DNA of 64,000 nt from an uncultured Pseudomonadota bacterium (GTDB lineage Bacteria > Myxococcota_A > UBA796 > SXON01), in contig CAISIK010000014.1 of assembly GCA_903885375.1 (NCBI GenBank), positions 143,151 to 207,150 of the forward strand, in the 5' to 3' direction. Each line of letters starts with the position of its first letter. Within the stretch, counting starts at the first letter, position 1. Position numbers and translations under genes: made by a program. A model generated the notes under the pieces. It did not search any database. It had not been told where the DNA came from and worked only from the letters and a program-made list of their open reading frames with translations. Shown piece after piece: positions 1 through 8,224 of the stretch.

Positions 1-890
1 GCTCGCTCGAACAGGGCGGCGTGCAGCTCCATCGCATGGAGTACACCGAGGAGCGCGAGCGCCGCTCCTTCCTCTCCAGCCGCGAGCAGGAGGCCGAGTC
101 GGCCTGCACCACCTATGCGCTCTCGGCCGATGGCTCGCTCCGCGAGGCGCGGCGCACCCATCGCATCGCCTCGCGGCACTTCTCCGACGTGGCGAGCCTG
201 CCGTTCGGCCTAGAGCTGCGGCGGCGACTGGAGCTGCTCGCGCGCCCCGCCCAGCTGCCGATCGTGCCGATGCCGGTCGTGCTCGACTCGCGGGGGATGG
301 CGATGCTCGTTCGCGGCCTCGCGCCGGCGTTCGCGGCGCCCGCCATCGCCGCCGGCAACTTCCTCTCCGGCCGGCTCACGCGCAGGCTCGCCTCCGCCGC
401 CCTGCACATCACCGACGATGCGGGCATGGCGGGCGGCCTCCGGAGCCACGCCTTCGATGACCGGGGCGTGGGCCCCATGGCCATCGCGCTCCTCAAGGAG
501 GGGATTCCCGGCGGCCTGTACCACGACCCCGAGTCCGCGCGGGCGGCGGGGCTCCGCCCCACCGGCCATGTGGTCGAGGGTGGGTTGAGCCCCAGCAACC
601 TCATCGTGCGCCCGGGCTCCCGCACCCGCAACGTCATCCTCGGCGAGCTCCCCGACCATCTGGTGATCGACGAGCCGCCGCCGCTCGACCTGCAAACGGG
701 CCGCGTGGCGGGTCCCGTCTCCGTGCAGGTGGTGCGCGGCGGGCAGCCCGAGGGCGTGGCCGCCACCTGGCTCGACATCCCCATCGAGAAGCTGCTCCAT
801 GGCATCGAGGAGCTCGCGGCCGACCAGGAGCGTGTGGAAGAGGTGGACTCGCCCACCACCGTGTTCTCGCCGCTGCCCTGGGGGCGCTGA
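1..890 (+). CDS. TldD/PmbA-family metalloprotease-like protein, C-terminal part (truncated by window start)
   Basis: Frame stays open upstream of the GTG at 21 (LEQGGVQLHRMEYTEERERR). C-terminal TldD/PmbA-like text: DDRGVGPMAIALLKEGIPGGLYHDPESARAAG...GHVVEGGLSPSNLIVRPG. Confidence 0.65.
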   Translation, partial: SLEQGGVQLHRMEYTEERERRSFLSSREQEAESACTTYALSADGSLREARRTHRIASRHFSDVASLPFGLELRRRLELLARPAQLPIVPMPVVLDSRGMAMLVRGLAPAFAAPAIAAGNFLSGRLTRRLASAALHITDDAGMAGGLRSHAFDDRGVGPMAIALLKEGIPGGLYHDPESARAAGLRPTGHVVEGGLSPSNLIVRPGSRTRNVILGELPDHLVIDEPPPLDLQTGRVAGPVSVQVVRGGQPEGVAATWLDIPIEKLLHGIEELAADQERVEEVDSPTTVFSPLPWGR

Positions 891-897
891 GCGCCGC

Positions 898-939
898 CAA
901 AAACACGACGGCCCGGGGGCTTTCGCCACCGGGCCGCGT
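898..939 (-). terminator. Intrinsic terminator of the gp19-like gene
   Basis: Inverted repeat CGGCCCGG (909-916) / CCGGGCCG (929-936), extended by ACG/CGT, followed on the minus strand by TTTTT (complement of A899-903). It lies just 3' of the minus-strand CDS 967-1410. Confidence 0.7.
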
Positions 940-966
940 GAGGGGTCGGCCGAAGCCTACCCGCGA

Positions 967-1410
967 TCAGCCGCGCTCGACGCGCTCAACCGCGATTTCG
1001 ACCTTCTCGATCGCCATCGCCGAGGAGTCGGCGTTCATGTCGGGCACGTTCCACTTGCAGGGCCACGCCTCGAAGAAGTTGTACCGCGCCACTTCCGTGG
1101 AGCCGTCCTGGTCGAGCACGATGACCGAGCCGGAGCGGCGGTCGATCTTGCCGTCTTCGATGTTCTTGCGCCACTGCCACAGGTCGTCGGTCGCGGTGTA
1201 GCCGCGCTCGAGGACGATGTTGCTGTACGTGGTGCGGCCCGGCTTCTTGCGGACCACCTTGTCGTTGCCCTGCTTGAACTCGACCACTTCGGTCTGGCTG
1301 TCCATGCCCGAAACGGACTTGAAGCCACCGACGATGATCTTCGTGTCGCTGATGATCCCCTGGAGCTCCAGGAGGAAGTGATAATTACCAAACAGTTCTT
1401 CGGTCGGCAT
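967..1410 (-). CDS. Phage tail tube-like protein (T4 gp19 / contractile injection system tube family)
   Basis: 147 aa: NYHFLLELQGI..KIIVGGFKSVSGMDSQTEVVEFKQGND..RKKPGRTTYSNIVLERGYTATDDLWQWRKNIEDGKIDRRSGSVIVLDQDG.EVARYNFFEAWPCKWNVPDMNA, typical of gp19 (PF06841-type) proteins. Confidence 0.9.
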   Translation of the reverse strand: MPTEELFGNYHFLLELQGIISDTKIIVGGFKSVSGMDSQTEVVEFKQGNDKVVRKKPGRTTYSNIVLERGYTATDDLWQWRKNIEDGKIDRRSGSVIVLDQDGSTEVARYNFFEAWPCKWNVPDMNADSSAMAIEKVEIAVERVERG

Positions 1411-1768
1411 GATTGCACTCCTTGGCGTTGATCCTCACGCGGGGGCGGCGGGAGGAGCGGTTGTATCGTCAGGCCACGTTCCCGGAGGGAGCCACCACCT
1501 GCCGACGTTGCAACTGTCGCCCGGCGTGGGGTCGTGGTCAAGGCGATTCGCTGCTTTTTTTAGGGGCAATTCGCGCCGAGCGTGGCCTGCATTTTGCTAC
1601 GAGCCTCGAGGGGGCCCGACTGCCTCCGACTCGCTGCCGTCGCCGTCGGTCGGCGAGTGTAAAAAAGCCCGCGTGGAAAGCCTGCCGTTTCGGGGTATTC
1701 CCCTGCGTGGCTGCGGCGAAGTCGCCCGGGGCAGGTGCGCGGGCGGGGGCGGCGGGGTAGCCGGCGGC

Positions 1769-2260
1769 ATGGAAATCGCCCTCAACTCCGTTGTCTCCTT
1801 CGACTACACGCTCACCGCGCCCGATGGCAGCGTGATCGACCAGTCGCAGGATCGCCCGCTCACCTACCTTCACGGCAGCGGGCAGATCGTCCCCGGGCTG
1901 GAGCGGCAGCTCCTCGGCAAGCGGGTGGGCGATGCGCTCGTGGCGAACGTGCCGGCGGGCGAGGCCTACGGCGAGCGCACCGGGCGCGGCTTCCCGGTCG
2001 GCCGCAACGAGCTCCCGCCGGGCATGGAGCCCCAGGTGGGCATGGCCCTCGGCGCGCGCGGCCCCGACGGGGAGACGATGACGCTGTTCGTGGCCGAAGT
2101 GAACGAGAGCGGCATCGTCGTCACCACCGACCACCCACTCAGCGGGGTGGACCTCTGCTTCGCCGTGACCATCCGCGGCGTGCGCGCCGCCACCGCCGAG
2201 GAGCTGCGGCACGGGCACGCCCACGGCATGGACGGTCACGACCACAGCCACGGGCACTGA
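1769..2260 (+). CDS. FKBP-type peptidyl-prolyl cis-trans isomerase (SlyD-like)
   Basis: VSFDYTLTAPDGSVIDQSQDRPLTYLHGSGQIVPGLERQLLGKRVGD..GEAYGER; His-rich C-terminus HGHAHGMDGHDHSHGH. ATG at 1769 is inside ORF 1409-2260. Confidence 0.9.
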   Translation: MEIALNSVVSFDYTLTAPDGSVIDQSQDRPLTYLHGSGQIVPGLERQLLGKRVGDALVANVPAGEAYGERTGRGFPVGRNELPPGMEPQVGMALGARGPDGETMTLFVAEVNESGIVVTTDHPLSGVDLCFAVTIRGVRAATAEELRHGHAHGMDGHDHSHGH

Positions 2261-2284
2261 GGCACGGTCGAGCGCACTGCGCGC

Positions 2285-3382
2285 TCAGCGGGTGGGCGTC
2301 GACATCATCGCGAACAGGATCGCGTCCGCCAGCGCCGGGCTGCCGAGCGCGGCGCCGGTGCGCCAGTGCAGCTCGCCGTCGGTTGTCGCCGGCGCGCCGA
2401 CCAGCGTGGCCGTGCGTTCGAGGCCCCTCGCGAGCTCGAGCTCGCCGGCGGCCCGCGCTGCCCCGATGGCAAAGCCGGTGCTGCTCACGCCGAGCCCGCC
2501 CACGATCGGGCCGGAGTCGATGTCGCCGCGGCCCTCGTGCCCGGGCGGGTATTCGCGCATCGCCACGAGCGGGCCCGTCTCCACCCGCAGGCGCGCCGCC
2601 GCCGACCGGGTGAGGTCGGCAGCGAGCGCGGCATCCCACGAGGAGAGGAACCACGCGGCGAGGAAGGTGCCGCTCCCGCGGGGGGCGTCGGTGGCGCGGC
2701 CATCGGCATCCACGGCCTGCACCAGGATGCCGTCCACGAGCCAGCGCTCGCGCAGCGCCTTCCGCCAGCGGGCGAGGACGGGCGGCTCGGGCTGGCCCGT
2801 CGCCCGGGCGTGAACGCCCACCGAGGCCACCATCGCCGACACGTCCACCGGGAAGCGCTGCCCCGGGTAGGTCTCGGGGAGGAGCGCCACGTCGAGGCGG
2901 CGGACGATGGCAGCGGTCAGCGCGTCGTTCTCGGCGGCCCAGGGGCCCTTGGGATCGAGCCGCCGACGGCTTGACAGGACGAGGTTCGTGTAGCCGAGCC
3001 AGGCGGCGTGCCCGCGATCCTCGCCGAGGGTGTCGAGGGGGTCGGCCCCCCACTCGGCGCGGTCGAAGGCGCGCCCGGCGGGCGAGAAGAGGTGGGTGAG
3101 GCAGGCGTCCACCCGGGCGAGGTCGGCCGCGCGGCTGGCCGGGTTCTGTTCGGCGTGCTGGAGGAACCCCAGCGCGGCCATCTGCCAGGCCCCGAAGGTC
3201 CACTCCTGATCGAAGAGCGGCGAGCCGGTGGCCACCACCTCGGCCGCGGCGTTCCCGTCGATCCACCGGGCCACGCCCGCAGCCTGCGCCTCCAGCGGGT
3301 CGGCGGGCGCGGCGCGCGTCAGCATGGGCAGGCAGAGGGCGACGGCGACGAGGCCGGCGCCGAGCGCGAGGCGGGTTTTCAT
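2285..3382 (-). CDS. Secreted protein, possible alpha/alpha-barrel, unknown function
   Basis: Signal peptide MKTRLALGAGLVAVALCLPMLTRAAPA starts at 3382, inside the longer ORF 2285-3883. Helical body with DIDSGPIVGGLGVSSTGFAIGAAR. Confidence 0.65.
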   Translation of the reverse strand: MKTRLALGAGLVAVALCLPMLTRAAPADPLEAQAAGVARWIDGNAAAEVVATGSPLFDQEWTFGAWQMAALGFLQHAEQNPASRAADLARVDACLTHLFSPAGRAFDRAEWGADPLDTLGEDRGHAAWLGYTNLVLSSRRRLDPKGPWAAENDALTAAIVRRLDVALLPETYPGQRFPVDVSAMVASVGVHARATGQPEPPVLARWRKALRERWLVDGILVQAVDADGRATDAPRGSGTFLAAWFLSSWDAALAADLTRSAAARLRVETGPLVAMREYPPGHEGRGDIDSGPIVGGLGVSSTGFAIGAARAAGELELARGLERTATLVGAPATTDGELHWRTGAALGSPALADAILFAMMSTPTR

Positions 3383-3465
3383 TACGAAGCTCCTGCCCTC
3401 CAGGCTACCGCCGGGTCCTGCGGTTCCCGTGCCGGGTCGGTGCAAGCCCCGTGCAAGCCGCCCGC

Positions 3466-4731
3466 CTACTCTCCGTACTTCGCCGACCGCCGCACGATGC
3501 GCTCCAGCGGCTCCGCGAAGGCCGGCGCCGCTGCCCGGGCCGCCTCGGCCGCGGCACCCACCCGCCGGTACAGCGCCCGCTCCACCGCCTTCCGGTCGGT
3601 CCCCTCGGGCCCGCCCACCGCGCGGGACACCGCGAGCGACCAGGCCGGATCCGGCTGCGGCCGGAGCAGGACGTTGCGATCGAGCGCGCGGGGCTGCTCG
3701 GAAGCCACCAGCTCCACGATGCGGTCCATCGCCGGCACGACCTGCGGCCGCCCCCAGCCGGCGTGCAGCTCGTCTACCGACGACTTCCACGCCACCACGC
3801 GCCACACGGCGGCGAGCTCCGCGGCCTCCGGCCCGTAGCCCGCCGCCGCCGCCAGGGTGGGCAGCCGGTCGAAGCCGCCACACGGGCGATCCGTGCAGGC
3901 CTCCCGCCAGCGGAGCGCGGTGTGGGCCACGAGGGCGAGGCCGGCGGTGGCGTCGTTGCCCGCGCCGGCGGTGAGGGCGGGCAGGGCGGAACGGAGGAGG
4001 GAAGCGGCGGGGTCGAGCTGATCGGGGGCGAGCTGCGCGGCCAGCTTCCGCGCGGCCTCGTGTTCACGGGGCAGGTCGGCGGCGGCCTGCAGGAGCGCCA
4101 GCTCGGTGGCGCTTCGGAGGGTGGCGCCGGCGCTCGGGGGGGCGTCGGGCGCCCGCCGGGCGAGGAGGATGGCCCCCACGGGCGTTTCCGCGAGCCGGGC
4201 GAGGTCGGGCGCCGACAGGCGGGCGAGCACGGAAGGCCAGGCGATGCCGGGCGCATCGAGCCAGCCGAGCAGGACGCTGCGCTCCATCGTGGCGAAGAGG
4301 GCCTCGTCGGTGTCGGCGCCCAGCCACTCCATCGGGGCGCGGGCCCCTTCGAGCGGGGCGCCGCCGGGCTCCGCGAGCGGCACGACCCAGGCCAGCCGAC
4401 CGGCGGCATCGCCGGGCAGCGATTCTACCGCCGCGAGCCGGGCCCCACGGACGAGCGGGAGCGAGGCGGTTCGCGGTGCGGACAGCTCGGCCCGCCAGAA
4501 CGATGCGGACTCGCCCACGCCGCCGGCAGTCTCCTTCCACACGGCGAGGCCGGGGTCGAGCAGGGTGGCGGGGGTGCGGGGCCTCCGGGCGAGCAGATCG
4601 CCGTGCAGGAGCCACTCGCGCCAGGGCTCGAGCTCGGCGGGTTCGGCCGCTACGGCGGCGCCCGCCGAACGGTCTAGCTCCAGCTCGGGCAGGATGCTGC
4701 GCGGGCAGGCGGCCAGCCAGAGTAGGATCAT
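3466..4731 (-). CDS. Hypothetical lipoprotein
   Basis: 421-aa ORF; lipobox-like start MILLWLAACPRS. Confidence 0.6.
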   Translation of the reverse strand: MILLWLAACPRSILPELELDRSAGAAVAAEPAELEPWREWLLHGDLLARRPRTPATLLDPGLAVWKETAGGVGESASFWRAELSAPRTASLPLVRGARLAAVESLPGDAAGRLAWVVPLAEPGGAPLEGARAPMEWLGADTDEALFATMERSVLLGWLDAPGIAWPSVLARLSAPDLARLAETPVGAILLARRAPDAPPSAGATLRSATELALLQAAADLPREHEAARKLAAQLAPDQLDPAASLLRSALPALTAGAGNDATAGLALVAHTALRWREACTDRPCGGFDRLPTLAAAAGYGPEAAELAAVWRVVAWKSSVDELHAGWGRPQVVPAMDRIVELVASEQPRALDRNVLLRPQPDPAWSLAVSRAVGGPEGTDRKAVERALYRRVGAAAEAARAAAPAFAEPLERIVRRSAKYGE

Positions 4732-5576
4732 CGGGCGGCGGGCTTCTGCCCGTAGGCGGAACGTTTCTTGATGCGTTCGCCGCGCCGCTCCTTGCGGAGG
4801 GTGTGGCCGGCGCCCTCATCGGGCCGGAAGCCTTCGCTCTCGATCACCCGAGGGCGTTGCGGGTCGGCGCAGAAGCGGAGGATGTCGCGCAGCATGCGGT
4901 CGCCCCCCGGCTCGAGCATGGGGCTGTGGGCCAGCTCGTCGTACTTCAGCACGATCCCTTCGAAGAGATCGCCCACCACGCGGCCGCGGTGGGGGGGCAG
5001 GATCGGGTCGGCGCCGCCGAGGGTGACGAACACCGGCGTTTCCACCGAGGTGGGGCAAAGCCGTGGCGAGCGCAACAGGTCGCGGCAGAGGGTGGGCGGC
5101 CACGCCTTCGACTGCTGGATGGCGCTGTCGAGCGCGGGGCCGGAGAGGCGCGAGTACCCGGTGCTGGCCCAGGCCTCGCGGCTCGGCAGGAACGGGCGCC
5201 CCCGGAGCATGGCCGCGAGGGCCGCGGGCGCGTGGCGGAGCATGGCCAGCGTGGGGGGCTGGAACCCCGGCGGCAGCGGGCAGATGAGCACGGCCCCGTG
5301 GAGGCGCTGGCCGGCGAGGAGGTGCTGGGCCGCCAGCCCGGAGAAGCTGTGGGCCATGAGGATCACCGGCCCAGAAACGGCGGCCACCTCGGCCTGGAGG
5401 AACCGGACGACGTCGGCGAGGCTCGCATCGGGCTGCCCGCCATGACCGGGGAGTGTGAGCGCGCGGAAGGGGAAGCCCGCCTCCTCGAAGCGGGGCCGCC
5501 AGGCATCGTAGAGCCAGGGGCCCAACCCGAGGCCGTGGGCCGCGAGAACGGTGGGAAGCTCGGGCGCGCCAGCCAT
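4728..5576 (-). CDS. Alpha/beta hydrolase
   Basis: MAGAPELPTVLAAHGLGLGPWLYDAWRP..LTLPGHGG..VILMAHSFSGLAAQHLL (nucleophile elbow GHSxSG-like: AHSFSG). Basic C-terminal tail. Confidence 0.8.
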   Translation of the reverse strand: MAGAPELPTVLAAHGLGLGPWLYDAWRPRFEEAGFPFRALTLPGHGGQPDASLADVVRFLQAEVAAVSGPVILMAHSFSGLAAQHLLAGQRLHGAVLICPLPPGFQPPTLAMLRHAPAALAAMLRGRPFLPSREAWASTGYSRLSGPALDSAIQQSKAWPPTLCRDLLRSPRLCPTSVETPVFVTLGGADPILPPHRGRVVGDLFEGIVLKYDELAHSPMLEPGGDRMLRDILRFCADPQRPRVIESEGFRPDEGAGHTLRKERRGERIKKRSAYGQKPAAR

Positions 5577-5581
5577 CGGGT

Positions 5582-6043
5582 TCAGGACGCTTCGATGTGC
5601 GCGAGCACTTCCGCGGCGTGGCCCTTGGCGCGAACGGGATCCCACACCTGCTCCACCCGACCATCCGCGCCTACGAGCACGGTGATGCGCCCGATGCCGT
5701 CGTACTCGCGGCCGTAGAGCTTCTTCTTGCGCCAGGAGCCGTACCGCTCGCAGAGGTCGGCCTCGTCGGCGATGAGCGGGAAGGGGAGGCACTCCTTGGC
5801 GCGGAACTTCAGGTGGGATCGCACCGGGTCCTTGCTCACGCCGAAGATACGCACGCCAAGGGCGGCGAAACGGGTGTGCAACGCGGCGAACTCCTGCGCC
5901 TCCAGCGTGCAGGCGGGCGTGGAGTCCTTCGGGTAGAAGTAGAGCACCACCCGGTGGCCGCGGAGCGCGGAGAGCGTGATGGCGCCTTCGTCGGTCGGCG
6001 CGGTGAAGTCCGGAGCGAGGCTCCCGAGGGGCGGTGTGGGCAT
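5582..6043 (-). CDS. bcp: Peroxiredoxin, BCP/PrxQ type
   Basis: LAPDFTAPTDEGAITLSALRGHRVVLYFYPKDSTPACTLEAQEFAALHTRFAALGVRIFGVSKD. ATG at 6043 inside ORF 5582-6874. Confidence 0.9.
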   Translation of the reverse strand: MPTPPLGSLAPDFTAPTDEGAITLSALRGHRVVLYFYPKDSTPACTLEAQEFAALHTRFAALGVRIFGVSKDPVRSHLKFRAKECLPFPLIADEADLCERYGSWRKKKLYGREYDGIGRITVLVGADGRVEQVWDPVRAKGHAAEVLAHIEAS

Positions 6044-6082
6044 TCGCGAGCGTAACCCCACGCCGTCGGCTAAGGCGGCGCC

Positions 6083-6904
6083 ATGCGTGATGGCGGCTGG
6101 CAGGGAGGAGGGAAGGGGGCGTCGCGTCCCGACCCGCGTACGATGGGCGGGCGTCGCCCGGTGCAGGCACCGCGCCGATCGCCCCAGGAGGTCCTCGCCG
6201 AGCGGATCGCCCACTTGCAAGCCTCCGCGGGGCTCCCGCTCGATCTGGCGCGGGAGGTGGCCTCCGGCCGCGCCGAGCTCAACGATGTGCTGAAGAAGAT
6301 GGCGCAGGCCGACGAGGTGGAGCGCCTCATCGCCCACCACGGCATCGACAAGGCGCTGGCCTGGCAGGTGGTGATGGGCCTGGTCGACCTCCAGAAGGTC
6401 CTCACGCGCCGCCGGATCGCCGCCCACCTCGCAGAGTTCCGCGGGCGCGATGCGCTCGCCGAGGCCGTGGGCGGCGCCGAGGTGGTGCTCGGCGTTCACG
6501 GGAGGCAGGTGACCCGTGGTCGGGTGGTCGCGATCCGCCCCTACGAGATCGTCTTCGCGCTCGCCGAGGGCGGCGAAGAGCAGCTCCTCCACAAGACCAC
6601 CGTGAAGTACCTCGCGCCGGCCGACGTGTGGCAGCGTGCCCGCAAGGCCATGACGTGGGACGACGCGCGCAAGCGCGCCGACGTGGGGCCCATCCTCCGC
6701 CCGCAGGACCGGTTCGGGTGCAGCAACACGCGCCTCGGCGAAGCGTGGGCCGCGGGGGGGCCTGTGCGGCTCACCCTGCTCGAGGGCGAAATCTTCGTGG
6801 GTCAGGTGTCGTGGGTGTCGCGCTGGGACTTCGGTCTCGCCACCCGCGGCGGCACCGTGGTGGTGCTCCGGCACGCGCTCGCAGAATTCGGGGATCAGGA
6901 CTAA
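6083..6904 (+). CDS. Protein with duplicated helical motifs and two C-terminal Sm/Hfq-like segments
   Basis: Sm-like strands: VVLGVHGRQVTRGRVVAIRPYEIVFALAEGGEEQLLHKTTVKYLAP and VRLTLLEGEIFVGQVSWVSRWDFGLATRGGTVVVLRHALAEF. Start could be 6143 (MGGRRPV). Confidence 0.6.
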   Translation: MRDGGWQGGGKGASRPDPRTMGGRRPVQAPRRSPQEVLAERIAHLQASAGLPLDLAREVASGRAELNDVLKKMAQADEVERLIAHHGIDKALAWQVVMGLVDLQKVLTRRRIAAHLAEFRGRDALAEAVGGAEVVLGVHGRQVTRGRVVAIRPYEIVFALAEGGEEQLLHKTTVKYLAPADVWQRARKAMTWDDARKRADVGPILRPQDRFGCSNTRLGEAWAAGGPVRLTLLEGEIFVGQVSWVSRWDFGLATRGGTVVVLRHALAEFGDQD

Positions 6905-6906
6905 GC

Positions 6907-7524
6907 ATGGGCATTCTCAAGGGCGGCCTTTCGGTCCGCCGGTACCGCGTGATCGGCGAGCTGCCGGAAAGCCACACCGATCTGTTCATCGATGCGCTGA
7001 ACACCAACCAGTTCCGCGAGCCGCAGTCGCCCACCCACAAGGGGGAGGCCTCGGGCTGGTGCCAGGTGCACAACCTGCTCGACGTCGACTTCTCCGACGT
7101 GAACCTGTGGCTCTACAACCAGTACGCCCTCTTCGCCCTCCGGGTGGACAAGAAGGTGGTGCCAGCCAAGCTGCTGCGCGCCCACCTTGAGAAGCGCATG
7201 CAGGCCTGGTGCACCGCCAACAGCCGCCCGCGGGTGCCGGCCGCCGTGAAGGAGGAGCTGCGCGAGGCGCTGGAGCAGGAGATGCTCCAGAAGACGCTCC
7301 CGCGCGTGACCACCTTCGAGGTGTGCTGGAACATGAACGACGGCTGGGCCGTCTTCACCAACGACTCCGAGCTGGCCAACGAGCGCTTCCAGAAGCTCTT
7401 CCTCCGCACCTTCGGGCTGCGCGCCGTGCCCTGGTCGCCGCTGGATGAGCTGGCGGCGGAAGAGGGCCTGCCGGAAGCGCTGGTGAGCGTGGGTGTCAGT
7501 GATCTTCGTGGGAGTGGACGATGA
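6907..7524 (+). CDS. RdgC-like recombination-associated protein (N-terminal half)
   Basis: 205 aa: MGILKGGLSVRRYRVIGELPESHTDLFIDALNTNQFREPQSPTHKGEASGWCQVHNLLDVDFSDVNLWLYNQYALFALRVDKKVVPAKLLRAHLEKRM...; RdgC-like pattern. ATG at 6907. Confidence 0.65.
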   Translation: MGILKGGLSVRRYRVIGELPESHTDLFIDALNTNQFREPQSPTHKGEASGWCQVHNLLDVDFSDVNLWLYNQYALFALRVDKKVVPAKLLRAHLEKRMQAWCTANSRPRVPAAVKEELREALEQEMLQKTLPRVTTFEVCWNMNDGWAVFTNDSELANERFQKLFLRTFGLRAVPWSPLDELAAEEGLPEALVSVGVSDLRGSGR

Positions 7525-8057
7525 GCGACGGCGCAACCGAACTCCTACCTCCGCACATCGCGGCCGACTTCTACCTCTGGGTGTGGTGGCGCTCCGAGCT
7601 GCAGGGCGGCCACTTCACGCTGGAGGATGGCACGGCGGTGGAGGTGTACCTCGATGACCGGCTCGCCCTGCGCGACACCGGCGAGGAGCGTCCCACCACG
7701 CTCCTGACGGGCGACAGCCCGGGCACCACGCCGGAGGCCCGCGCCGCCGTGCTCGGCGGCAAGGTGCCGAAGGAGCTGCGGCTCCTCGTTCGCCGCGAAG
7801 ACCGCGAGTACCACGTGACGCTCCGCGGCGAAAGAATCGGCATTTCCGGCGCCAAGCTGCCCACGCAGGTGAAGACCGGCGAGGTGGCCGAAATCCTCTA
7901 CGACCGCATGTTCGTGTACGAGGAGCTCCATTGGCTGGTCTCCTGCCTGCTCCGCCAGTATGCGGCCGCCCGCGTGGCGCCCGACTGGCGCGCGAACGTG
8001 GTTCCGGCCATGCGGGAATGGCTCTCGCCGCTTGACGCCGAGCCTGCCGGTGGGTAG
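7521..8057 (+). CDS. Hypothetical protein translationally coupled to rdgC-like gene; candidate RdgC C-terminal half
   Basis: ATGA overlap with upstream gene. DFYLWVWWRSELQGGHFTLEDGTAVEVYLDDRLALRD...KLPTQVKTGEVAEILYDRMFVYEELHWLVSCLLRQYAAARV. Confidence 0.6.
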   Translation: MSDGATELLPPHIAADFYLWVWWRSELQGGHFTLEDGTAVEVYLDDRLALRDTGEERPTTLLTGDSPGTTPEARAAVLGGKVPKELRLLVRREDREYHVTLRGERIGISGAKLPTQVKTGEVAEILYDRMFVYEELHWLVSCLLRQYAAARVAPDWRANVVPAMREWLSPLDAEPAGG

Positions 8058-8072
8058 TTGGCCGGCGTATTC

Positions 8073-8149
8073 GCACGGTTAGCTCAGCTGGATAGAGTGT
8101 CGGCCTCCGAAGCCGAAGGTCACTGGTTCGAATCCAGTACCGTGCACCA
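8073..8149 (+). tRNA. tRNA-Arg (anticodon CCG), CCA encoded
   Basis: GCACGGT-TA-GCTC..GAGT-G-TCGGC-CTCCGAA-GCCGA-..-ACTGG-TTCGAAT-CCAGT-ACCGTGC-ACCA: complete cloverleaf with TTCGAAT T-loop. Confidence 0.96.
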
Positions 8150-8224
8150 TCTCGACATCGGCGCTTGCCCCCGGCCCACGGCCAGCTAAGTTGGCGCCGT
8201 GCTCGCCATAAAGCGAAAAAATCC

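Noticed and set aside
967-6043. Possible extracellular contractile injection system or T6SS locus around the tube gene
   Set aside because: No sheath, baseplate, spike, AAA+ ATPase or tape-measure homologue in neighbouring ORFs; only an orphan tube protein is supported.
8073-8149. tRNA-Arg as an integration site
   Set aside because: No integrase, attachment-site duplication of the tRNA 3' end or mobile genes seen downstream in the window.
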